DNA of 64,000 nucleotides from an uncultured Clostridia bacterium (GTDB taxonomy: Bacteria > Bacillota > Clostridia > Oscillospirales > Ruminococcaceae), in assembly GCA_946498095.1 (NCBI GenBank), contig CAMMMX010000009.1, forward strand, positions 39,001-103,000, in the 5' to 3' direction. The notes below the pieces were generated by a model. That model was given only the letters and a program-made list of their open reading frames with translations, did no database searches and had not been told where the DNA came from. Position numbers and translations under genes: made by a program. Shown in pieces: positions 34,006 through 41,647 of this stretch (its first letter is position 1; each line of letters starts with the position of its first letter).

Positions 34006-34659
34006 ATGCCCAAGAAAGAAAAACTGCCCAAGGAAAAGAAACCGCCCAAGCAGGCAAAGCACGAAAAACAGCAGAAGAAAAGAAAAGGTCGTTCGGTGCA
34101 GGACTTCATTGGGGTGAAGACCTTTACCAAATACGGCCTTTTGACACAGAAGGGCGAGCTTCTGTTTTACCTGGTCAGCCCGACCAATATCTCGGTGCTG
34201 TCCTACGTAAACATCGAGATCAAAATCCGGCATCTGATGATGGTGCTCTCTTCGATCCCCGATATTGAGATTACCTGCACCGACTCGTCCGAATGCTTCG
34301 ATGACAACAAGGCCTATCTCCACGAGCGACTTGAATATGAGCAGAACCCGAAGGTGCGAAAGCTCATCAAGAAAGACATCGAGTTTCTCGACAACGTTCA
34401 GGTGGAGATGGCTACTGCCAGACAGTTCCTCTTTACCGCCCGAATCAAGGCTTCGAAGGACAAGCAGGTCTTCGATACAGCCAACCGTGTGGAGAAGATC
34501 ATCTCTGAACAGGGCTTTGAGGTGAGAAGAATGCGTAAGGCAGACATCAAGCGGTTCCTCGCCCTTTATTTCGAGGCGAGCATGAACGGAGAACAGATGC
34601 CGGACATCGATGGCGAACAGTTCTATGAGGTGGACGAAGATGAAGAAGACGAAGCTTAA
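34006..34659 (+). CDS. VirB4-associated conjugation protein (TraC-like N-domain)
   Basis: 217 residues. A strongly basic N-terminus (KKEKLPKEKKPPKQAKHEKQ) is followed by a domain with RSVQDFIGVKTFTKYGLLTQ, PTNISVLSYVNIEIKIRHLM and RIKASKDKQVFDTANRVEKI. The pattern resembles the N-terminal non-ATPase domain of VirB4/TraC proteins, here as a separate gene. It ends in DEDEEDEA. It probably docks the VirB4 ATPase to the membrane channel. The start is 34006 after GGAGGTGAGCAGC. Confidence 0.65.
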   Translation: MPKKEKLPKEKKPPKQAKHEKQQKKRKGRSVQDFIGVKTFTKYGLLTQKGELLFYLVSPTNISVLSYVNIEIKIRHLMMVLSSIPDIEITCTDSSECFDDNKAYLHERLEYEQNPKVRKLIKKDIEFLDNVQVEMATARQFLFTARIKASKDKQVFDTANRVEKIISEQGFEVRRMRKADIKRFLALYFEASMNGEQMPDIDGEQFYEVDEDEEDEA

Positions 34660-35635
34660 TCCCAGGCATCTTTATGCGATTTTTGCCTTTCTGCTGTCGG
34701 CGGTCGTGGTCTTCTGCGGAGTTCAGATCTGGCAGGAGTACAGCAGCCGCCAGAAAGACATCGACACTTTTGCAGAGCTCTCAGAGCTTGCAGAGATCAA
34801 GGAGCCGGATGAGCCGAAAGAAACAGCGGAGCCGGATACAGATGGTGATGCGGAGAATTCGGATGCGGATTCGGATACGCAGGAGGAACAGGAAAAACCT
34901 GTTCTCACTCCTCGCCACGATATTCCGCTTCTAATCAGTCAGAACAGCGACTGCATCGGCTGGATCACCATCGACAATACCGCTGTTGACTATCCCGTAA
35001 TGCACACTCCCGACTGGCCGCAGAAGTACCTGCGCATGAACTTCTATCAGCAGTACAGCGACTCCGGCGTTCCGTTTCTGGACTACCGCTGTACGCTCGA
35101 AAGCGACAATCTCATCATCTTCGGTCACAACATGCGCAACGGAACCATGTTCTCTTCTCTCAGAGAATATCTGAACGATGGACGCCTCTCCTCCAATCCG
35201 ATGATTCTACTGGAAACGGAGGACGGCGCGCACGAGTTCACCATCTTTGCGGTTGCCTGTGTAGATAAGCTCGACTCATGGTACAGCTTCATCGATGCAG
35301 AATCTGAAGATGCTTTCAATGAAGCTGTCCAAAGAATCATTCAAAACGCCTATTACACCAATGGGGATGCCCCCGTATACGGCGACCGCCTTCTGACGCT
35401 GTCCACCTGCTATGGCAGCACCAGAAGCAGCCGTCTCATCATCATTGCAAAGGAGGAAAATGCAAATGTTTGGAAAACCGAAAGTGCTGACGCCGGCACA
35501 GATGGAGGAAATTCGGACGAAGGACTTCTTCGATATGATTTTACCCGGGTCCGTGAAATTCTTATCCGACCACTATGTTGTTGGCGACAGTTACCGATCT
35601 GTGTGGGTTATCCGAGAATATCCCCCCTCCACTGA
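34640..35635 (+). CDS. Class B sortase with anomalous C-terminal extension
   Basis: 331 residues. A signal anchor (YAIFAFLLSAVVVFCGVQIW) and an acidic linker precede the sortase domain. The catalytic triad is His about 161 (IFGHNMRNG), Cys257 (LSTCYGS) and Arg about 265 (SSRLIIIAK). Class B enzymes attach proteins to the wall or build pili; the adhesin upstream, with VPQTGD, is the obvious substrate. Family members normally end near RLIIIAK. Here the frame runs on for nearly 60 residues, out of frame inside the VirB4 gene, so the original stop was probably lost. ATG 34640 follows GAGGTGG and overlaps the previous gene. Confidence 0.85.
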   Translation: MKKTKLNPRHLYAIFAFLLSAVVVFCGVQIWQEYSSRQKDIDTFAELSELAEIKEPDEPKETAEPDTDGDAENSDADSDTQEEQEKPVLTPRHDIPLLISQNSDCIGWITIDNTAVDYPVMHTPDWPQKYLRMNFYQQYSDSGVPFLDYRCTLESDNLIIFGHNMRNGTMFSSLREYLNDGRLSSNPMILLETEDGAHEFTIFAVACVDKLDSWYSFIDAESEDAFNEAVQRIIQNAYYTNGDAPVYGDRLLTLSTCYGSTRSSRLIIIAKEENANVWKTESADAGTDGGNSDEGLLRYDFTRVREILIRPLCCWRQLPICVGYPRISPLH

Positions 35636-37295
35636 GGAACAGGCCATCCTGTCCCAGCTTGCTGACCGCAGTGGCGTGACGCTCCGCATCTATCACCGTC
35701 TGGTGGAAAGCATGGAACAGAGGAAGATTATTCAGAACGCCACCCGCCGAAACAAGCTCAAGAGCGGCGGCAATGACGTAAATGATACCATCGAGGCCGA
35801 AGGCAACTTGCAGGATGTGATCGAACTCCTGGCCAACCTTCGAAAGAACAAGGAACCGCTTCTTCACTGCAGCGTTTTCATTGAACTGAAGGCAAGGAGC
35901 ATGGATGCCCTCAAAGAGCTTCAGAGCGATATTGCGATGGAACTAACGAGATCCAAGATCTCAGTCGACAGGCTGACCTTACGACAGAAAGAAGGATTCC
36001 TGTCAGTGATCCCGACCGGATACAATCAGTTCGGTGCGCAGTATGAACGAGTCCTTCCCGCATCCAGCGTGGCAAACCTCTACCCGTTCAACTTCTCGGG
36101 CAAGACCGACCCACAGGGACTGTATATCGGACGGGACAAGTACGGCACGAATATCCTCGTGGACTTCGACCGCCGCGCCGAGGATAAGACCACAAGCAAC
36201 ATCTTGATCCTCGGCAACAGCGGTCAGGGCAAGAGCTATCTGCTCAAGCTGATCTTGACCAACATCAGAGAGTCGGGCAAGGCGATCATCTGCCTGGACC
36301 CTGAGTCCGAGTATGAGGAACTCTGTAATGCTCTGGGCGGCTGCTATATCGACTTCATGAGCGGCGAGTACACGATCAACCCCTTGGAGCCGAAAGCGTG
36401 GACGGACAGCGTCGAAGATATCGACGCCACCACGCCGGAAGCGTTCAAGAAGGTGACGAGGCTGTCCCAGCACATCGCTTTCCTCAAGGACTTTTTCCGC
36501 AGCTATAAGGATTTCTCCGATACGCAGATCGACACCATTGAGATTCTGCTCTCCAAGCTGTATGCCCGCTTCGGCATTACCGACGCCACAGACTACAGCA
36601 CGAAGAAGCCCACGGACTTCCCGATCATGGAGGACTTCTACAAGCTGTGCGAGGAAGAATTCTACAGCTACGACAAGCAGCGGAAGTACCTCTATACAGA
36701 GGACACCCTGCAGGACGTGTGCCTCGGAATCCATTCCATGTGCGTCGGTGCCGAGTCCAAGTATTTCAACGGACACACCAACATCACGGACAGCCACTTC
36801 CTCGTCTTCGGCGTGAAGGGCTTGATGGACACCAACAAGCGGCTCAAGGATGCCATGCTGTTCAACATCCTGTCCTTCATGAGCAATCAGCTTCTCGGTC
36901 AGGGCAAGACGGCGGCGAGCATCGACGAGCTGTATTTGTTCCTTACCAACATGACGGCAATCGAATATATCCGAAACGCTATGAAGCGTGTCCGCAAGAA
37001 GGACTCCTCGATCATTCTGGCAAGCCAGAACATCGAGGATTTTTTGATTCCCTCGATCCGGGAGTTCACAAAGCCCCTGTTCAGCATCCCCACGCATCAG
37101 TTTCTGTTCAACGCCGGACAGATCAACCCCAAGGAGTATATGGACGCCTTGCAGGTTGAACCGTCTGAGTTCGAGCTCATCAAATATCCCGAGAGAGGTA
37201 CCTGCCTGTTCAGGTGCGGCAACGAGCGATATCTTCTGCAGGTCATCGCTCCAGATTATAAGGCCGCCCTGTTTGGCAAAGCCGGAGGTCGGTAA
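35466..37295 (+). CDS. virB4: VirB4-family conjugation ATPase
   Basis: 609 residues. The Walker A ILGNSGQGKSYLL is at residues 248-260, Walker B is near SIDELYLFL, and a C-terminal IILASQNIEDFLIP matches VirB4/TraE-type AAA+ ATPases. It would energise assembly of the channel and substrate transfer at the inner membrane. ATG 35466 is 9 bases from AGGAGG; ATG 35460 is too near. It overlaps the extended 3' end of the sortase frame by 170 bases. It overlaps the following peptidoglycan hydrolase gene by one base. Confidence 0.93.
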   Translation: MFGKPKVLTPAQMEEIRTKDFFDMILPGSVKFLSDHYVVGDSYRSVWVIREYPPSTEEQAILSQLADRSGVTLRIYHRLVESMEQRKIIQNATRRNKLKSGGNDVNDTIEAEGNLQDVIELLANLRKNKEPLLHCSVFIELKARSMDALKELQSDIAMELTRSKISVDRLTLRQKEGFLSVIPTGYNQFGAQYERVLPASSVANLYPFNFSGKTDPQGLYIGRDKYGTNILVDFDRRAEDKTTSNILILGNSGQGKSYLLKLILTNIRESGKAIICLDPESEYEELCNALGGCYIDFMSGEYTINPLEPKAWTDSVEDIDATTPEAFKKVTRLSQHIAFLKDFFRSYKDFSDTQIDTIEILLSKLYARFGITDATDYSTKKPTDFPIMEDFYKLCEEEFYSYDKQRKYLYTEDTLQDVCLGIHSMCVGAESKYFNGHTNITDSHFLVFGVKGLMDTNKRLKDAMLFNILSFMSNQLLGQGKTAASIDELYLFLTNMTAIEYIRNAMKRVRKKDSSIILASQNIEDFLIPSIREFTKPLFSIPTHQFLFNAGQINPKEYMDALQVEPSEFELIKYPERGTCLFRCGNERYLLQVIAPDYKAALFGKAGGR

Positions 37296-38833
37296 TGAGC
37301 GCAACAGTAGCGGCGGCACTCAAGAAGATTGCCGTCGCCATATTGACCGACAAGAAACTGCGAAAAACCTTCCTTGGGATTGTCCTCGGCATTATCGTAA
37401 TTATCGTGATGCCCTTTGCGGCAATCATCGCTCTCTTCAACGGCGGCATCAATATCGATACAAACCGTCTGCAGACACTCGTTGTACAGAACATGTCAGC
37501 AGAAGAACAAGCAAGGCTGCAGAGAGTGGAAGATCTCATGTATGAGATTGAAGATAAGATGACCGAGGCTGGCTTTGATAAGCAGCGAGTCAAGGAGGCG
37601 CAAGTGCTTTATGTGCTTGCGCTTTCTGACTTTTCTGAGGAAGAAGGATTCGTGGACAAACTTGTCGGCTGCTTTGCCGAAGGGCAGACGGACGCGCAGT
37701 TGATCTCTGCCGTGAACTCAGCCTTCGGCACTAACCTCTCTGTCGATGAGTTCACGAAGGTGATGAGCGCGATCCGCGCCGTGTATATCTCGACGGCGGG
37801 ATATATCGATCCGAGCACCAAGAACAATTTGGATCTTGTGCAGTGGGCAAAGAACGCCCACTCCAGAGGCTGGGGCTACGTATGGGGAACCTACGGACAG
37901 GTCTTGACGCGGAGCTTGTATAAGGCAAAAGCCGAGCAGTATCCCGACGAGGTCGGCGGCTATGCAGACTTCATCGAAGAACACTGGATCGGCGGCCGCA
38001 CAGCAGACTGCGTCGGATTGATCAAAGGCTACGGCTGGTTTAATCCCGAGACTGGCAAGATCGAGTACGGCACAAACGGCATGCCGGATATTGGTGCTGA
38101 CACCATGTATGCAAACGCCGAGGAAAGCGGAACCATCGATACGATCCCGGAAATCCCCGGGCTTGCTGTCTGGCATGAAGGGCATATCGGAATCTATATC
38201 GGAAACGGCCAGGTCATCCATGCCAGCGGAACGAAGGCAGGTGTCATCCAGACGCCAATCGGCAACAGCGGTTGGACACACTGGCTGAAGATTCCGTATA
38301 TCACCTATTACGACAACGATATCACGGAAGCTCCCAATGAAGATCACATTTGGGAGGTTCTCTATGCCAAGATCGGAAACCCCTACGGTGCGGCAGGACT
38401 GATGGGCAATCTTTATGCTGAGAGCGGATTGCAGTCCAACAACCTGCAGAACAGCTATGAGGAATCTCTCGGGTATTCAGATGCGTCCTATACGCAGGCC
38501 GTGGACAGCGGCAGCTACACTAACTTCACATCCGACAGCGCGGGCTACGGATTAGCGCAGTGGACGGTCGAGGATCGGAAAACGCCGCTCCTTGCATTTG
38601 CCAATGAACGAGGCTGTTCCATTGCAGATCTCGATATGCAGTTGGCTTTCCTCTGCGATGAGCTGGAAACAAAGTTCCCAGGTGTACTATCTGCACTGAA
38701 GAATGCGAAATCGGTTCGGGAAGCTTCCGACTATGTACTTTTCAACTTCGAAGCACCGCTTGATCAAGGCGAAACCGTGCAGGCACAGCGTGCTGCCAAC
38801 GGCAGCGTCTACTACAGCCGATACGGTCAGTGA
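37295..38833 (+). CDS. NlpC/P60 plus phage-tail-type lysozyme (VirB1-like hydrolase)
   Basis: 512 residues. N-terminal membrane helix (FLGIVLGIIVIIVMPFAAII), a helical stalk, then an NlpC/P60-like peptidase domain with Cys in GGRTADCVGLIKGYG and His in AVWHEGHIGIYIGNG. A C-terminal tail-lysozyme-like domain follows (GNPYGAAGLMGNLYAESGLQ ... GYGLAQWTVEDRK). This pairing of peptidase and glycosidase is typical of ICE cell-wall hydrolases that open the murein for the mating channel. Located directly after VirB4. A terminator overlaps its stop region. Confidence 0.88.
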   Translation: MSATVAAALKKIAVAILTDKKLRKTFLGIVLGIIVIIVMPFAAIIALFNGGINIDTNRLQTLVVQNMSAEEQARLQRVEDLMYEIEDKMTEAGFDKQRVKEAQVLYVLALSDFSEEEGFVDKLVGCFAEGQTDAQLISAVNSAFGTNLSVDEFTKVMSAIRAVYISTAGYIDPSTKNNLDLVQWAKNAHSRGWGYVWGTYGQVLTRSLYKAKAEQYPDEVGGYADFIEEHWIGGRTADCVGLIKGYGWFNPETGKIEYGTNGMPDIGADTMYANAEESGTIDTIPEIPGLAVWHEGHIGIYIGNGQVIHASGTKAGVIQTPIGNSGWTHWLKIPYITYYDNDITEAPNEDHIWEVLYAKIGNPYGAAGLMGNLYAESGLQSNNLQNSYEESLGYSDASYTQAVDSGSYTNFTSDSAGYGLAQWTVEDRKTPLLAFANERGCSIADLDMQLAFLCDELETKFPGVLSALKNAKSVREASDYVLFNFEAPLDQGETVQAQRAANGSVYYSRYGQ

Positions 38834-38856
38834 TCTGGTCGTATCGGCTCTATTTT
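38816..38856 (+). terminator. Terminator overlapping the hydrolase stop
   Basis: A 10-bp stem (38816-38825 with 38840-38849) spans the stop codon and is followed by TATTTTTT. It closes the channel operon. Confidence 0.8.
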
Positions 38857-38874
38857 TTGATTGTGAGGTAAGAT

Positions 38875-39252
38875 ATGGATAAAAACAAACTGAAAATGCT
38901 CGTTGACTACGCCGTGCGTGAAGGCAATGAGCATACGACCGATGGACGTTGGTCTGTTTCCTATGATGAGCTATACTATCATTTTGGCGAGCAAGTTACT
39001 GACGTTAACGAAAACGGGAAAATGCTCGAAGAAGAATTACGCCAGAGAGAGGAAATCAATGAGCTGATTATGACGGAGGACGCTATCGAGATGACCTATC
39101 ACTTGGAACACTGTCCAAACTGTCAACAGGGCGGCATTGATGGAGCAATGAACCTTGTCTCTCTCATGGGCTGTAATATCTACGATGAACATGATGAAGC
39201 ACCGGCGGAAACCCTCTCGGATGATGATCTTCCGCAGGTGCCTTCCATGTGA
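38875..39252 (+). CDS. Hypothetical acidic ICE protein
   Basis: 125 residues, acidic. LKMLVDYAVREGNEHTTDGR and an HCPNCQQGGIDGAMNLVSLM stretch are visible. The CPNC pair could bind metal, but only one such pair is present. It ends LSDDDLPQVPSM, an acidic run then a short tail ending in Met. The stop overlaps the next gene's start region. Unknown function. Confidence 0.55.
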   Translation: MDKNKLKMLVDYAVREGNEHTTDGRWSVSYDELYYHFGEQVTDVNENGKMLEEELRQREEINELIMTEDAIEMTYHLEHCPNCQQGGIDGAMNLVSLMGCNIYDEHDEAPAETLSDDDLPQVPSM

Positions 39253-39641
39253 CGGAGGTGCCTATACTGATTAATGCGCAGCTCCGAAGCAAGCAGGAGG
39301 AAATCCAGCCTACGCGCTGTGATGTCGCCTGCATCGTGGAACTCTCCAATGCGGAGTTCTATGATTTCCAGTTCAATCCTCTTGCAGATCACGACTTTAT
39401 CAAAGAGCATCTTCCAGATCTGAAGACAGATGCGTTCCATGCCATCCCGTGCATGCTGGTGCTCGGCGAAGGTGTCGATGACGGCATCCTTGTCGATCCG
39501 CAGGGATACGACTATGCCCGCTATACCGCATATATCCCAATGGCACGGCAGCTCTTTCAGAACGAGCAGGTTGAAAGCGTAGATGATGCCATCGAAGATG
39601 ACGATCTGGAAGAAGACCCCTTCCAAGGGATGACGATGTGA
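39249..39641 (+). CDS. Acidic ICE protein with unclear start
   Basis: About 130 residues if the GTG at 39249 is used. The GGAGGTG ribosome site (39254-39260) instead lies downstream of that GTG and points to codons near 39264-39267 (ATA or CTG), with no ATG there. The conserved part begins INAQLRSKQEEIQPTRCDVA. It contains FHAIPCMLVLGEGVDDGILV and ends EDPFQGMTM, one of the recurring tails. Function unknown. Confidence 0.6.
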   Translation: MTEVPILINAQLRSKQEEIQPTRCDVACIVELSNAEFYDFQFNPLADHDFIKEHLPDLKTDAFHAIPCMLVLGEGVDDGILVDPQGYDYARYTAYIPMARQLFQNEQVESVDDAIEDDDLEEDPFQGMTM

Positions 39642-39652
39642 GGTGATGAACT

Positions 39653-39919
39653 GTGGCACACGGAAAAATGAAATCGGTGTATGGAATCTATAAAAAGTAT
39701 GGCCGCGATCAGTTCCTTGATGCGGCCGGTTACTATTCCTGCCATGTTCATCCCGAGAGCATTGACAAAACCATTGATGAAATGGAGTCCCGATGGTACG
39801 ACGCAACGCACAGGCAGACCGAAGCTGAGAAAATGGTTGAGGACTACAACAACGGTCTCACCGTTCTCAATGACGCCAGCCTTGCCTGGGTCGATACCGA
39901 TATGGGGATAACCATGTAG
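39653..39919 (+). CDS. Small ICE accessory protein
   Basis: 88 residues, starting with GTG after GAGGTGATG. The helical segment (VHPESIDKTIDEMESRWYDA) and the ending WVDTDMGITM are notable; the tail is again acidic plus Met/Gly, and here the next ribosome site (TAGGAGGT) follows the stop, so the tail is not just an embedded ribosome site. Family not recognised. Confidence 0.6.
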   Translation: MAHGKMKSVYGIYKKYGRDQFLDAAGYYSCHVHPESIDKTIDEMESRWYDATHRQTEAEKMVEDYNNGLTVLNDASLAWVDTDMGITM

Positions 39920-39929
39920 GAGGTATCAC

Positions 39930-40184
39930 ATGAAAAAAATTTCAGTCAGCGTGTCATATGACGAGGAAAAGCTCTCCACAATAAAACTCTACCTCGAACC
40001 AAAAGGGATTCATGTGGAAGACGAAATAATAAATCTTCTGGACACGCTCTATGCAAAAAATGTTCCTTCAAGCGTTCGTGAATATCTATGTTTACGCTCC
40101 GGCAACGCAGAACCTCCCACCCCGAAGGTACGGAGGCAAAAAGCGGAGCCGAAACCTGCCGCGGAGGTGACCGATCATGACTGA
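39930..40184 (+). CDS. DUF6103-like protein
   Basis: 84 residues. The pattern of KLSTIKLYLEPKGIHVEDEI then INLLDTLYAKNVPSSVREYL is shared with the first 60 residues of the next gene, so the two are paralogous. It resembles short ribbon-helix-helix-like ICE proteins described as DUF6103. The tail is basic and disordered (KVRRQKAEPKPAAE). It overlaps the next gene by 8 bases. Confidence 0.6.
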   Translation: MKKISVSVSYDEEKLSTIKLYLEPKGIHVEDEIINLLDTLYAKNVPSSVREYLCLRSGNAEPPTPKVRRQKAEPKPAAEVTDHD

Positions 40185-40851
40185 CGAAGAAATCGTTTTG
40201 TATTTCAACGAACACCGGCTTGCAAAGCTGGAAAGTTATCTGCTGAAGGACGGCAGCAGCGTCGAGCATGAGCTTCAGAATCTGCTCGACCGTTTCTATG
40301 AGCAGACGGTTCCCGAGCATGAGCGCATGGAGGTAGAAGCGCAGATCGAGTTGGAGAGAGAACATGAAGCTGCTGCACGGGAAGCCTCCCGCCGCTTCGC
40401 TGTCGTTCATTTCCATGAAGGAGATGACGACTTTTTCTTTACTTCGGAACTACGCAACAGTTTCTACAGCATTGCAAACCTGTACCGCTCCACGCTGAAG
40501 GACGAGATCGGCAAATATACGCTGGACAGTATTGCGCAGTCGAACTTCAGTGGGAGTCAGACGATCAACGATATGACGTTCTCCGTTCTGTGCAACGCCA
40601 TGCCGAATGATCCGAGAATCACCGCACTCGTTGAGTTTGACTTTGACCACAACACCGTAAGCGTCTGCGAGAGCAGTGCCAATGCATGGGTGTCATACAA
40701 CCTCAAAGATGTGTCGGCAGCTATGTATAAGGCAGAGCGCAAAGAAGGTCTGTCCCTGGATGCCAGGCACGAAATCTTTGCCGCCGCTCTCGAGGGCAAG
40801 GAGATCACGTTCGATGAGGTCGAAGACGAGAGTCCCGACCTGCAGATGTAG
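40177..40851 (+). CDS. DUF6103-like N-domain fused to a further domain
   Basis: 224 residues. Residues 8-55 (RLAKLESYLLKDGSSVEHEL then LLDRFYEQTVPEHER) repeat the pattern of the preceding gene. After a charged helix, a domain with FFFTSELRNSFYSIANLYRS and FSVLCNAMPNDPRITALVEF follows, of unknown type. It ends DEVEDESPDLQM, acidic with a final Met. It is the last accessory gene before the oriT region. Confidence 0.6.
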   Translation: MTDEEIVLYFNEHRLAKLESYLLKDGSSVEHELQNLLDRFYEQTVPEHERMEVEAQIELEREHEAAAREASRRFAVVHFHEGDDDFFFTSELRNSFYSIANLYRSTLKDEIGKYTLDSIAQSNFSGSQTINDMTFSVLCNAMPNDPRITALVEFDFDHNTVSVCESSANAWVSYNLKDVSAAMYKAERKEGLSLDARHEIFAAALEGKEITFDEVEDESPDLQM

Positions 40852-41236
40852 CCCACCGTGGGAGCTGTGAAGCCCTCGTGTCGGCTTTTTCTGATGCAGG
40901 ACGGCAAGCAACCCGCCAGGAGAACACAAGCCGAATTTGAGGCGGTTTCGGGCAGACGTTCAGGCCGGAGTTGAACCCATTGGGAGGATTTTCGACAGGG
41001 TCGAAAATCAAGCGGGTGAAAGAGTCGGGGTCGTAAAACGCCCCCGACTCGCGTCACAGCGGACGGCAACGCCGACCGCACAAGGGCTTGCGGGCTTTTC
41101 AACGGAAGAAAAGCAGCGGGGTTGTAAATAGCGCCGCTATCCTGCCTGCGGGGTCGTACATGCCCGAAACCGCCGTTATTACAAGCGTTCCATAGGGCTT
41201 ACGGCAGGGGTTATACGCCGGAAAGGAGGAAAACGC
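40852..41236 (+). other. Probable origin of transfer (oriT) region
   Basis: A 385-base non-coding stretch immediately upstream of the CopG-like and relaxase genes. It holds a perfect 14-bp inverted repeat with widely spaced arms (40941-40954 and 41161-41174), a 9-bp hairpin at 40988-40996/41000-41008, and a 9-bp hairpin at 41022-41030/41042-41050. TATCCTGC at 41138-41145 matches the nic consensus (YATCCTGY) of IncP/MOBP origins, so the predicted nick is after G at 41144. Position, repeats and nic motif together make this the likely oriT; the cut site itself is an inference. Confidence 0.75.
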
Positions 41237-41641
41237 ATGAGTTTTGAAAACAAGAAAAAGTTTGCGCTTTGGGTACATCCCGAAACGCTGGAAAAGGTCG
41301 AACAGGTCTATCGGGAGGACAACTGTCAGAGCAAGTCGGAGTTCATTGAGAAGGCCGTGGATTTCTATTACGGCTTCTTGACCTCGGATAATTACAAGAC
41401 ATTCCTTCCGAATGTGGTGACCTCAACGCTCAAAAGCATCGTAGCCGAGAGCGACAACCGGCAAAACCGGATGCTCTTCAAGCTGGCGGTAGAGATCGCC
41501 ATCCTGGAAAACCTGATCGCACTACAGCAGGACATCGATCCGCTGTCACTGGAACGACTGCGCGGTGAATGTGTGCAGGAGGTCAAGCGGCTCAACGGCT
41601 CCTTTCGGTTCGAGGACGCCGCGGAGTGGCAGAGAGGATAA
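41237..41641 (+). CDS. CopG-like relaxosome accessory protein
   Basis: 134 residues. The N-terminus (KKKFALWVHPETLEKVEQVY, then QSKSEFIEKAVDFYYGFL) is a ribbon-helix-helix; the C-terminal part is helical. Proteins of this kind bind oriT repeats and help the relaxase load. It is directly between oriT and the relaxase, with GGAAAGGAGG at its start. Confidence 0.8.
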   Translation: MSFENKKKFALWVHPETLEKVEQVYREDNCQSKSEFIEKAVDFYYGFLTSDNYKTFLPNVVTSTLKSIVAESDNRQNRMLFKLAVEIAILENLIALQQDIDPLSLERLRGECVQEVKRLNGSFRFEDAAEWQRG

Positions 41642-41647
41642 ATAACT

